In this document: positions 57,269 through 64,000 of the stretch, one piece after another
How the letters are laid out: each line of letters begins with the position of its first letter
Position numbering within the stretch: the first letter of the stretch is position 1
Assembly (NCBI GenBank): GCA_900768245.1
Contig: CAAGCE010000241.1
Location: 24,404-88,403 of the forward strand
Source of the DNA: Oscillospiraceae bacterium
GTDB lineage: Bacteria > Bacillota > Clostridia > Oscillospirales > Ruminococcaceae
DNA: 64,000 nt
Direction of reading: 5' to 3'
Translations under genes and position numbers: made by a program
Notes under the pieces: generated by a model
Seen by the model: the letters and a program-made list of their open reading frames with translations, nothing else
Told to the model about the DNA's origin: nothing
The model's database searches: none

Positions 57269-58182
57269 TGGCGGATAAAGCAGCTTCCGTTTTGGCAAAA
57301 CTGAAAAATAAGGCAAAAGCTTCTGGCATTTCCTATCAGCAGTGCCTACAGCTTTTTGTGCAGGAAGAATTTTTGCGCAAGCTCTCCAAGTCGGGTTATG
57401 ATAATTTTCTGATATTGAAGGGTGGTTTGTTCATTTATACTTTGACAAACTTTGAAAGTCGAGCGACGATTGATGTTGATTTTTTGCTTGCGGGTTACGA
57501 AAACTCAATAGATACAGTTAAGGATTTGATTTGCAAAATTATTGATACGCCTACGGGCAATGACTATATCACGATGACGGCACAGTGCTTTGAGGAAATT
57601 TCTCCGCAGAGGAAGTATCACGGTATCAGCGCGCAGATAGTTGCGCAAATTAAGAATGTGCGTGTGCCGTTTAATATCGACATAGGTGTAGGCGATGTTG
57701 TCGTACCGATGCCAGAACACCGAAAAATTAATACGCAGCTTCCTGATTTTGAGCCGCCGATTATCAAGACATACTCTCTTGAAAGTACCATTGCAGAAAA
57801 GTTTGATGCCATACTGCAGAGGCTTGAACTTACAAGCAGAATGAAAGATTTTTACGATATTTATTATCTTTCAAGGACATTCGACTTTGAGGGCGCAAAA
57901 TTGCAGGCCGCAATCTTTGAAACTTTGCAGCATCGTGGTACCCCCTACGACAAGGACAGCTTTAAGCGTATTGTCGCACTTGCCGAAGACGAGGATATGC
58001 AAAAGCGGTGGAAATACTTTTTGAAAACAATAAAAGATGATACGCTTGAGTTTTCAGTAGTCATTCAGTCAATACAGACTTTCCTTGAACCTGTATTCGA
58101 TTCGATTGTAAATGAGGATGAATGGCAAAAGATGTGGTATTCTACAGATAATAAATGGAGAGTGATTAAGGGAAATGAGTGA
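57268..58182 (+). CDS. AbiEii-type nucleotidyltransferase toxin
   Basis: DUF1814-type toxin. 304 residues with the nucleotidyltransferase signature LILKGGLFIYTL (K51, G52, G53) followed by ATIDVDFLL (D69 and D71), and later STIAEKFDAILQR with KDFYDIYYLS. Known relatives transfer nucleotides to tRNA or other RNA to stop growth; the target here is unknown. ATG overlaps the antitoxin stop; its own TGA overlaps the methyltransferase ATG by 8 bases, so all three are one transcript. Confidence 0.9.
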   Translation: MADKAASVLAKLKNKAKASGISYQQCLQLFVQEEFLRKLSKSGYDNFLILKGGLFIYTLTNFESRATIDVDFLLAGYENSIDTVKDLICKIIDTPTGNDYITMTAQCFEEISPQRKYHGISAQIVAQIKNVRVPFNIDIGVGDVVVPMPEHRKINTQLPDFEPPIIKTYSLESTIAEKFDAILQRLELTSRMKDFYDIYYLSRTFDFEGAKLQAAIFETLQHRGTPYDKDSFKRIVALAEDEDMQKRWKYFLKTIKDDTLEFSVVIQSIQTFLEPVFDSIVNEDEWQKMWYSTDNKWRVIKGNE

Positions 58183-59149
58183 TATATTATACAGTACCGA
58201 TTTAGGAAAATATTATTTAGGCAAATGCGAAGAAACAATTCAAGAGCTAAATCTAAAGAAAAAAGTACAATTAATACTTACCTCTCCACCATTTCCTCTC
58301 AATAACAAGAAACAATACGGAAATTTAAATGGAGAGGAATATTTGAAGTGGTTTACAAGCTTAGCGGAACTGTTTTCAAGCGTATTGGCTCCAAATGGGT
58401 CTATCGTAATTGAAATGGGTAATGCGTGGGAAAAGAATCGTCCAGTACAGTCATTATTGCATTTAAATAGTCTTTTAAGCTTTGTAAATAATGAAAATGC
58501 AGGACTTAGATTATGCCAAGAATTTGTATGTTATAATCCTGCAAGATTACCATCCCCAGCTCAATGGGTAACAATTAATCGGATTAGAGCTATTGATAGT
58601 TTTACTCATGTATGGTGGATGTCAAATTCAGATTATCCCAAGGCAGATAATCGTCGGGTATTAAGACCATATAGCAAAAGCATGAAGAAATTACTCAAAT
58701 CAGGCAAGTTCAATTCTGGCAAGCGTCCGTCAGAACATGTGATTAGTGAAAAGGGGTTTCTAACAGATAATCATGGAAGCATATCGCACAATGTTTTGGA
58801 ATTGGAGCAAATAGATGAGGATAAGGAATTACGGCTGCCCTATTCTATGTTTAGTATTTCAAATACGAAGTCAAATGATTTCTTTACAAAGACATGTAAA
58901 GAAAGAGGGATTGTTCCTCATCCTGCGCGAATGCCACTTGAACTGGCGAGTTTCTTTATAGAGTTTTTGACAGATGAAGGAGACTTAGTTCTTGACCCAT
59001 TTGGCGGTAGTAATACAACGGGATTTTGTGCTGAAAAATTAAAACGCCAATGGATAAGTATAGAGGCTAATATGGATTATGGGAAGCAATCTATTATTCG
59101 TTTTGAAGAGCCAGCATTAGATTCAAATATTAAAATGGAGGAGTTTTAA
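58175..59149 (+). CDS. DNA methyltransferase, beta class, probably N4-cytosine or N6-adenine
   Basis: 324 residues. The catalytic motif IV, TSPPF (36-40, with FPLNNKKQYGN after it), comes before the SAM motif I, DPFGGSNTTG (274-283): the beta-class order. TSPPF and the following KKxYGN are like PvuII-type N4-cytosine enzymes, but N6-adenine cannot be excluded. The middle (140-235) is the likely target-recognition region. More AT-rich than the flanking core genome. ATG overlaps abiEii; the HerA gene starts two bases after its stop. Confidence 0.9.
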   Translation: MSDILYSTDLGKYYLGKCEETIQELNLKKKVQLILTSPPFPLNNKKQYGNLNGEEYLKWFTSLAELFSSVLAPNGSIVIEMGNAWEKNRPVQSLLHLNSLLSFVNNENAGLRLCQEFVCYNPARLPSPAQWVTINRIRAIDSFTHVWWMSNSDYPKADNRRVLRPYSKSMKKLLKSGKFNSGKRPSEHVISEKGFLTDNHGSISHNVLELEQIDEDKELRLPYSMFSISNTKSNDFFTKTCKERGIVPHPARMPLELASFFIEFLTDEGDLVLDPFGGSNTTGFCAEKLKRQWISIEANMDYGKQSIIRFEEPALDSNIKMEEF

Positions 59150-59151
59150 TT

Positions 59152-61158
59152 ATGAGTTTGACACAAGAACTGAAAAACTTAGCTATGGTTGACATTTTTA
59201 CAGAAGCTAAAAAAACTGATTTATTCATTGGAAGACCTTACTATCTTGATTTTGATAAAGCATATTTGCTGATAACGGATGCTTGGAAAGAAAAGGTAGG
59301 AGGTATTCCTCAGGGCACATTTTTGCTCGCTTTTTACGAAAATGAAAACGATGATGTTGATGAGTGCTTATTATTAAGAGCAATTAGACCTGCAAAATTG
59401 CCTACGGATAACGATGTAATTGCATCTATGGTGGAATATTATAAAGATAATCTTAAAACATCAGGTAAAAAAAGCCAACTTGATGATTTTACAAAGTATA
59501 CTTTCAGTTTTTCTGGACTGGAATGCAGAATTTTGGGGACTTTTTATCGTGACGAAAATAATAAAATTCAGTTTGGTGCTGATGTGGAAAATTATTATAG
59601 TGCCCATAATTATGTTGCATATAAACCAGTTGGAGATATTCTGGAGATGATAGTTAATTTCAGGGATGGCAACACTTCTATCGGGTGTAGTACAGATTAC
59701 AGAATAGGCAAAATTCGCTATAGTTCCAGTCGCCGTTTCCAAGATAAGCATCCAGATGTTCCCGTGTATGTCAGTCCGAGTGATTTTTTGGGTAAGCGAA
59801 CAGCTTTATTTGGTATGACAAGAACAGGTAAATCTAATACAGTAAAAAAAGTAATTGAAGCAACCACAGAAATAAGTAATAAAGCAACTAATACTTGTAT
59901 TGATGCTTCAGCCGTTTCAGCTATTGATAATGTAAAACAGTTTAAAGATGATGGCACACCAAAGTATAAGGTTGGTCAAATTATTTTTGACATGAATGGT
60001 GAATATGCCAATGCTAATCTTCAGGATGAAGGAACAGCAATATTCGAAAAGTATTCTCAAATAACTACTCGATACAGCGTTCTTGATAAGCCAAATTTTA
60101 AGGTATTAAAAGTAAATTTCTACAATGAAATATCGGTAGGTTTTGAATTAATTTGTAGTTTACTTGCTGATGAAACTGGGGACTACATAAAGAGTTTTAC
60201 TTCTATAGATTTAGAGGAACCAGTAGACAAATTTAGCTCTGCACATACCAGATGGGCACGCAAATCTGCTGTATATCAATGCTGCTTGAAAATGGCTGGT
60301 TTTACTGTGCCCAGTAATCATAAAGTAAAATTCACAGGAAATAAAGACATAAATAATCGTATTATTGACGGACGAATAATTGACCCTTCTACTGGAATTA
60401 GTCTAGATGATGCCATTGCATTTTGGACTTGGGTAGCAGAAAATCAAGATGACCAGTTTTTCACCAATTATCGCAGTAAAAACGGACATGATTGGATAGA
60501 TGAAGATTTAAAAGCTCTACTTGTATTTCTGACAAGAAAGCGCAATTTGACTGGCTCAGCAAGTTTGACAGGATACAGAAAACTTGTGCCTCTGAAGGAC
60601 TATCATACAGTTCAATCTGATTCACCATTTGAAGCTGACATTGTTGAGCAACTTAGAGAAGGACATATTGTCATAATTGATTTATCACAAGGTGACCCTG
60701 TTATTCAGCAAACTTTTGCCGAAAAAATTTGTTTAAGTGTATTTAGAAATGCTATGGACAATTTTGTGAACAATCGTCCTAATAACTTTATTCAATTTTA
60801 TTTTGAAGAGGCTCATAATCTATTTCCTAAAAAAGATGATAAAGACTTAAGCGGTATTTATAATCGAATTGCAAAGGAAGGTGCAAAGTTAAATATAGGA
60901 TTAATATATGCAACACAAGAAGTCAGTTCAATCTCCTCGAATATATTAAAAAACACACAAAATTGGTTTATTGCACATTTAAACAATGAAGATGAACTAA
61001 AAGAAATCAAGAAATTTTATGATTTTGCTGATTTCTGCGATAGTTTGATTCGCTATAGTTCTGGAAGTGACAAGGGCTTTATCAGGATGAAAACATATTC
61101 TAACGCCTTTATTGTTCCAGTACAAATTGATAGATTTACCGCACAGGGAGATAGATAA
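59152..61158 (+). CDS. HerA-type FtsK-like ATPase/translocase
   Basis: 668 residues. Walker A GMTRTGKSNT at 221-230, Walker B with paired glutamates IQFYFEEAHN at 547-556, then LIYATQEVSSISSNILKNT (sensor-like) as in HerA/DUF87 pumps. The first 200 residues include a HAS-barrel-like beta domain. HerA proteins form hexameric rings that load NurA nuclease and pump DNA. NurA follows by one base. Confidence 0.9.
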   Translation: MSLTQELKNLAMVDIFTEAKKTDLFIGRPYYLDFDKAYLLITDAWKEKVGGIPQGTFLLAFYENENDDVDECLLLRAIRPAKLPTDNDVIASMVEYYKDNLKTSGKKSQLDDFTKYTFSFSGLECRILGTFYRDENNKIQFGADVENYYSAHNYVAYKPVGDILEMIVNFRDGNTSIGCSTDYRIGKIRYSSSRRFQDKHPDVPVYVSPSDFLGKRTALFGMTRTGKSNTVKKVIEATTEISNKATNTCIDASAVSAIDNVKQFKDDGTPKYKVGQIIFDMNGEYANANLQDEGTAIFEKYSQITTRYSVLDKPNFKVLKVNFYNEISVGFELICSLLADETGDYIKSFTSIDLEEPVDKFSSAHTRWARKSAVYQCCLKMAGFTVPSNHKVKFTGNKDINNRIIDGRIIDPSTGISLDDAIAFWTWVAENQDDQFFTNYRSKNGHDWIDEDLKALLVFLTRKRNLTGSASLTGYRKLVPLKDYHTVQSDSPFEADIVEQLREGHIVIIDLSQGDPVIQQTFAEKICLSVFRNAMDNFVNNRPNNFIQFYFEEAHNLFPKKDDKDLSGIYNRIAKEGAKLNIGLIYATQEVSSISSNILKNTQNWFIAHLNNEDELKEIKKFYDFADFCDSLIRYSSGSDKGFIRMKTYSNAFIVPVQIDRFTAQGDR

Positions 61159-61159
61159 T

Positions 61160-62497
61160 ATGAGTTATGGAAACGATTATTCTAACAAGCCTTTTGAACG
61201 GGCAAGCAAAACATCACACACCAATATTATCAACGATGCAGCAGTTCAATCGTTTTTATCAAAATGTAAAATTCCCCCTTATTTCGAGGAAATTGATGAT
61301 AAAGATGTTGAACTTCACATGCTGGAAGAACTTGATGAAAATCCAATAAAAAATATTATTACTATTGATGGCGGATATACCAATGTATATGTAAAGGAAG
61401 ATTTTCCTTCATCAACTATTGCATTTTTTCAGTTTGGTGCATTGTTTTTTAAACATCAAGACCTACTTGATTTAAAAGAAAAGCCATTTATAGACCCAGA
61501 TGATTTTTCTAAGCTTCAAAATATTCAAAGAATAAAACTTGTTGTACCAACAAAAGGCATTGCTCTTGATGGAGAGGATGATTTTATTTCATCAGTTAGA
61601 AGAACTATTTACGAATTCTTTTTTTCTCAACCAGAGAAAAATGGATTTATGGATGCTTTGAAATGGCTTATATTTGAAGAATATAGGTCTGCTGAATATG
61701 ATATTATCTGGCATTTGGCAAGTTGTCCTCATTGCAATGTAGGCGTTGATATAAAAAAACAAGATGTTTTATCTGACTACACTATTACATGCCCTCATTG
61801 CGGTAAAAAAATATACCTTACAGATGTTTTGCGCCTTCATGAAGTTATCGACAATGAACTTGGTGCAGGAGGTATCCTTGGTTATTTGACTACTTCAGTA
61901 GAGCAGATAATAATCGTATATCTTATTAAACAAATGCTTAATATAAGACCAAGTTTACTATCACAAACATTATTTGTAAAGGATGGCCCCCTTGCTTTTT
62001 TTGGTCAAACAGCAAATCTTCATAAACCAATGCGAAAGCTAATGACTTTTTTAAACCAGCATCATTCAATCTATTTAGTTGGACTTGAAAAAAGTGGCTC
62101 TTTTGTGGAACATGCAGAACAGGTGTCTAAAAAAATGCGACCGAAGCAAATGTTGTTGCTTGGTAATAGCTATATATACAAATATATTATACCGGGAAAA
62201 GAAGAAAATAGTGAACCATATGCCAGTTCTTCATATTATGGGCATAAGGTCATCTTCAAATCCGAGCACAATAATGTGTATGTAGCAACTATACCGAATG
62301 TCCAAGCAAAGGTTGAGCCACAAATAGATGATTATATTAATATTAATGAAATTCTACACAATATAACAGCATTAAAATGTGACTTATATTATAACTCACT
62401 CGTACCAGTCGTACTTGCAAATAAGTTGGTTTCACTTGCCGACCATCCGAGTTCAGATTTGCTAAAAGCATTTGCTCAAGAAAAAATAAATAAATGA
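61160..62497 (+). CDS. NurA-domain nuclease with zinc-ribbon insertion
   Basis: 445 residues. Metal-binding aspartates of the NurA/RNase-H-like fold: IITIDGGYTN (D70) and LFVKDGPLAFFGQ (D275), with LVGLEKSGSFVEHA and YYGHKVIFKS after. A CPHC (189-192) and a second CPHC (211-214) form a four-cysteine zinc ribbon inserted before the second catalytic block. ATG at 61160 gives the coupled start; the frame is open earlier from 61112. Last gene of the operon, 30 bases from the right repeat. Confidence 0.85.
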   Translation: MSYGNDYSNKPFERASKTSHTNIINDAAVQSFLSKCKIPPYFEEIDDKDVELHMLEELDENPIKNIITIDGGYTNVYVKEDFPSSTIAFFQFGALFFKHQDLLDLKEKPFIDPDDFSKLQNIQRIKLVVPTKGIALDGEDDFISSVRRTIYEFFFSQPEKNGFMDALKWLIFEEYRSAEYDIIWHLASCPHCNVGVDIKKQDVLSDYTITCPHCGKKIYLTDVLRLHEVIDNELGAGGILGYLTTSVEQIIIVYLIKQMLNIRPSLLSQTLFVKDGPLAFFGQTANLHKPMRKLMTFLNQHHSIYLVGLEKSGSFVEHAEQVSKKMRPKQMLLLGNSYIYKYIIPGKEENSEPYASSSYYGHKVIFKSEHNNVYVATIPNVQAKVEPQIDDYININEILHNITALKCDLYYNSLVPVVLANKLVSLADHPSSDLLKAFAQEKINK

Positions 62498-62527
62498 TAA
62501 TAAGCTGAACATTTTCGAGACCATCGA

Positions 62528-62553
62528 CCCAGAGAAGCATCGGAAATGTTCCA
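62528..62553 (+). repeat. 26-bp direct repeat, right copy (candidate attachment site)
   Basis: Identical to 56249-56274. Just upstream, GAACATTTTCG (62507-62517) is an inverted partner of CGGAAATGTTC in the repeat (10 of 11 positions), an arrangement seen at recombinase core sites. The left copy lacks this partner. Confidence 0.85.
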
Positions 62554-62737
62554 CAGCGCAAATTCAGCTCAAAATCCTGCGTTTCGTGGGCTTTGGATAC
62601 ATAGCTTAAAGACCTCGGACAAGGTGTTGAAGTACGGTGAAAATAACAAAGTGGACTTCTCCGAGCATCCGACAGTAGTTAAGCGTGGCAGCGTTAGAAC
62701 AATCAACATTTACGCCGCTGTTCCCGATGTTGCATAG
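62546..62737 (+). CDS. Short ORF beginning in the right repeat, unknown
   Basis: 63 residues from an ATG inside the 26-bp repeat; homologous in its middle and end to the ORF at 56267 (WIHSLKTSDKVLKYG, RTINIYAAV). The frame is open back to 62504. Either a C-terminal remnant or a small element-end gene. Not recognised. Confidence 0.5.
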   Translation: MFHSANSAQNPAFRGLWIHSLKTSDKVLKYGENNKVDFSEHPTVVKRGSVRTINIYAAVPDVA

Positions 62738-62807
62738 GACAAGCCTATTGCACATTGGAACTTAACACAAATCTACGGTACAATATAAACGCAAGGAGGT
62801 CGAGCGT

Positions 62808-62987
62808 ATGAAAGACAAAACCACTCATCTATATGTAGACAGTTACGAAAGAACGCTGATATTACATAGCCTTGTGGAGCTGAAAAATGCTCTTATACGG
62901 CAAGGCAGATATACGGACTGCATTGACGAACTCATTTTCAAGGTAGCCAATGCGCCCGTCAAGAAAATGAAAATCGAATATATCTAA
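62808..62987 (+). CDS. Small ICE-type protein of unknown function
   Basis: 59 residues (MKDKTTHLYVDSYERTLIL to KKMKIEYI) with an excellent AAGGAGG eight bases before the ATG. Charged and probably cytoplasmic, helical. I recall very similar small ORFs next to parA in Tn1549-like elements, but no function. A terminator follows directly. Confidence 0.8.
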   Translation: MKDKTTHLYVDSYERTLILHSLVELKNALIRQGRYTDCIDELIFKVANAPVKKMKIEYI

Positions 62988-63003
62988 GTCAATTCAAGAG
63001 TGA

Positions 63004-63042
63004 GCCGCTTATTCTTTTCCATAAGAGTAAGCGGCTTTTTTG
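63004..63042 (+). terminator. Terminator between the small ORF and parA
   Basis: GCCGCTTATTCTT pairs with AAGAGTAAGCGGC (one mismatch) around TTCCAT, followed by six T. Confidence 0.9.
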
Positions 63043-63060
63043 CGTTCTCTGTACGATTTA

Positions 63061-63090
63061 CATAGCCGCCTTGACAAAGCGGCTAAATCT
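63061..63090 (+). promoter_or_regulatory. Inverted repeat upstream of parA
   Basis: GATTTA-(CAT)-AGCCGC and GCGGCTAAATC can pair around CTTGACAAA, ending eight bases before the ribosome binding site. Could be an operator for ParA/ParB autoregulation or a leader hairpin. Confidence 0.45.
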
Positions 63091-63111
63091 ATGCGAAAGG
63101 AGGACGCAGCT

Positions 63112-63939
63112 ATGTCAAATTGCAAAGTGATTGCTCTGACCAACCAGAAAGGCGGTGTTGGCAAGACCACAACAGCGGTCAATCTGGGTGTGGGTCTGGC
63201 GAAGCAAGGAAAAAGAGTGCTGTTGATTGATGCCGATGCACAGGCAAATCTCACAATGGCTCTGGGTTACAGCCGACCAGACGATTTACCCATTACGCTC
63301 TCCACAATCATGCAGAACATCATAGACGATAAATCTTTTGATGTTTCGCAAGGAATTTTATCCCACAGCGAGGGCGTTGACCTGCTCCCGTCAAACATTG
63401 AGTTATCAGGCTTTGAAGTAAGGCTAATCAATGCGATGAGCCGTGAGCGTGTTCTGAAAACCTATGTGAATGAGGTTAAGAAAAACTACGATTATGTGCT
63501 TATCGACTGTATGCCGAGCTTGGGTATGATAACCATTAACGCTCTGGCGGCGGCTGACAGCGTGGTTATCCCAACACAGCCCCACTATCTTTCTGCAAAA
63601 GGCTTAGAGCTGTTGCTTCGCTCCGTGTCAATGGTCAAGCGGCAAATCAATCCCAAACTCAGAATTGACGGTATCTTAATGACAATGGTTATGCCCCGTA
63701 CCAACATTTCAAAAGAAATCACGGCGACGGTCAAGAGTGCCTACGGTCAGAAAATCAAGGTGTTTGATACCGAGATACCTCATTCTATCCGTGCGGTGGA
63801 AGCAACCGCAGAGGGCAAGAGCATTTTTGCCTACGACAAAGGCGGCAAGGTTGCCGCAGCGTATGAACAGTTCTCAAAGGAGGTGGCAGAGCTTGGCGAG
63901 AAACAGAGAAACCAAAATCGAGCTGACCGCTTACGATGA
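63112..63939 (+). CDS. ParA-family partition ATPase
   Basis: Soj/ParA-type ATPase that, with ParB, keeps the excised element segregating. The deviant Walker A is NQKGGVGKTTTAVNLG, followed by LLIDADAQANLT and DYVLIDCMPSLGMITINAL. The frame is open from 63040, but ATG at 63112 after AAAGGAGG gives 275 residues. Followed by a ParB-like gene that overlaps its end. Confidence 0.95.
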   Translation: MSNCKVIALTNQKGGVGKTTTAVNLGVGLAKQGKRVLLIDADAQANLTMALGYSRPDDLPITLSTIMQNIIDDKSFDVSQGILSHSEGVDLLPSNIELSGFEVRLINAMSRERVLKTYVNEVKKNYDYVLIDCMPSLGMITINALAAADSVVIPTQPHYLSAKGLELLLRSVSMVKRQINPKLRIDGILMTMVMPRTNISKEITATVKSAYGQKIKVFDTEIPHSIRAVEATAEGKSIFAYDKGGKVAAAYEQFSKEVAELGEKQRNQNRADRLR

Positions 63940-64000
63940 CCTGTTCCAGACGGACGAAAGCCGTGCGGAAGCAGCTTTAAGCAAGATACGGGATATTCCC
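63893..64000 (+). CDS. ParB-like protein, N-terminal part (runs off the window)
   Basis: Begins at TTG 63893, nine bases after AAAGGAGG, overlapping the parA end in another frame. The visible 36 residues (LARNRETKIELTAYDDLFQT, then DESRAEAALSKIRDIP) resemble the start of ParB-type proteins of Tn1549-like elements, just before the nuclease-like core. No stop within the window. Confidence 0.78.
   Translation, partial: MARNRETKIELTAYDDLFQTDESRAEAALSKIRDIP

Larger units (their letters stand above)
56249..62553. mobile_element. Direct-repeat-bounded defence element (CIME-like)
   Basis: About 6.3 kb between identical 26-bp repeats. It contains a short ORF homologous to the one that follows the right repeat, plus a five-gene AbiE-methyltransferase-HerA-NurA operon, and no recombinase or transfer gene. 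An element with attachment sites at both ends but no integrase, next to an ICE start, fits the idea of a cis-mobilizable element. Homologous-recombination scars could give the same picture. Confidence 0.6.
62528..64000. mobile_element. Start of an integrative conjugative element (partial)
   Basis: The gene order small ORF, ParA, ParB after the repeat, with visibly higher GC and AAGGAGG sites, resembles the maintenance end of Tn1549-like conjugative elements of gut Firmicutes. No relaxase, coupling protein or integrase is inside the window, so the type and full extent are inferred. Confidence 0.65.

Overview
The window looks like chromosomal DNA from a low-to-moderate GC, spore-related Clostridia member, most likely a Ruminococcus-type Oscillospiraceae. 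Supporting signs are PolC, DivIVA/SepF/YlmH, HisZ with a short HisG, MiaB-YlbF-MutS-MutL-MiaA-Hfq synteny, a CotJC-type spore-coat gene, a T-box leader and strong AAGGAGG ribosome binding sites. The species cannot be fixed from the sequence alone.

Layout. (1) 1-2.7 kb, minus strand: a preQ1/queuosine operon queD-queE-folE-queC behind a promoter, a preQ1-I-like riboswitch and an intrinsic terminator. (2) 2.9-4.1 kb: a membrane-anchored SGNH-like protein that lacks its catalytic residues, and a small membrane protein. (3) 4.1-14.9 kb: pyrH-frr-uppS-cdsA-dxr-rseP-ispG-polC, a classical translation, isoprenoid and envelope cluster. (4) 15-22 kb: hisZGDCBHFIE, with hisA absent. (5) 22-35 kb: an inverted-repeat element, a cysteine-rich protein, then miaB-ylbF-mutS-mutL-miaA-hfq, an HlyD-like protein, and yggS-sepF-ylmH-divIVA. 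(6) 35-44 kb: ileS-lspA-rluD, a HAD phosphatase, a split transketolase and ligA. (7) 44-47 kb, minus strand: a PadR-DUF1700-DUF4097-PspC envelope-response operon with a palindromic operator inside its promoter. (8) 47-49 kb: an ABC-F ATPase. (9) 49-55.7 kb: leuC-dabb-leuD-leuB, a divergent LysR regulator whose 3' end is supplied by an inserted inverted-repeat element, and ilvB behind a T-box leader.

Accessory region, 55.8-64 kb. A cotJC-type gene is cut at its 5' end exactly at a 26-bp sequence that recurs about 6.3 kb further on. Between the two copies sits one tightly packed operon: AbiEi antitoxin, AbiEii nucleotidyltransferase toxin, a beta-class DNA methyltransferase, a HerA-type ATPase and a NurA-type nuclease with an inserted zinc ribbon. 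To the right of the second copy begins the partition module (small ORF, ParA, ParB) of an integrative conjugative element. Homologous short ORFs start inside both 26-bp copies. This is what a defence-carrying cis-mobilizable element sitting in tandem with an ICE would look like. The AbiE plus methyltransferase-HerA-NurA operon is the strongest candidate for an undescribed system.

A second, quieter novelty: three genes (dxr, the Dabb gene and, less clearly, lspA) have a Shine-Dalgarno sequence followed two bases later by a stem-loop and then the start codon, so that folding would bring a distant Shine-Dalgarno to a normal distance. All calls come from reading the sequence; no database search was run.
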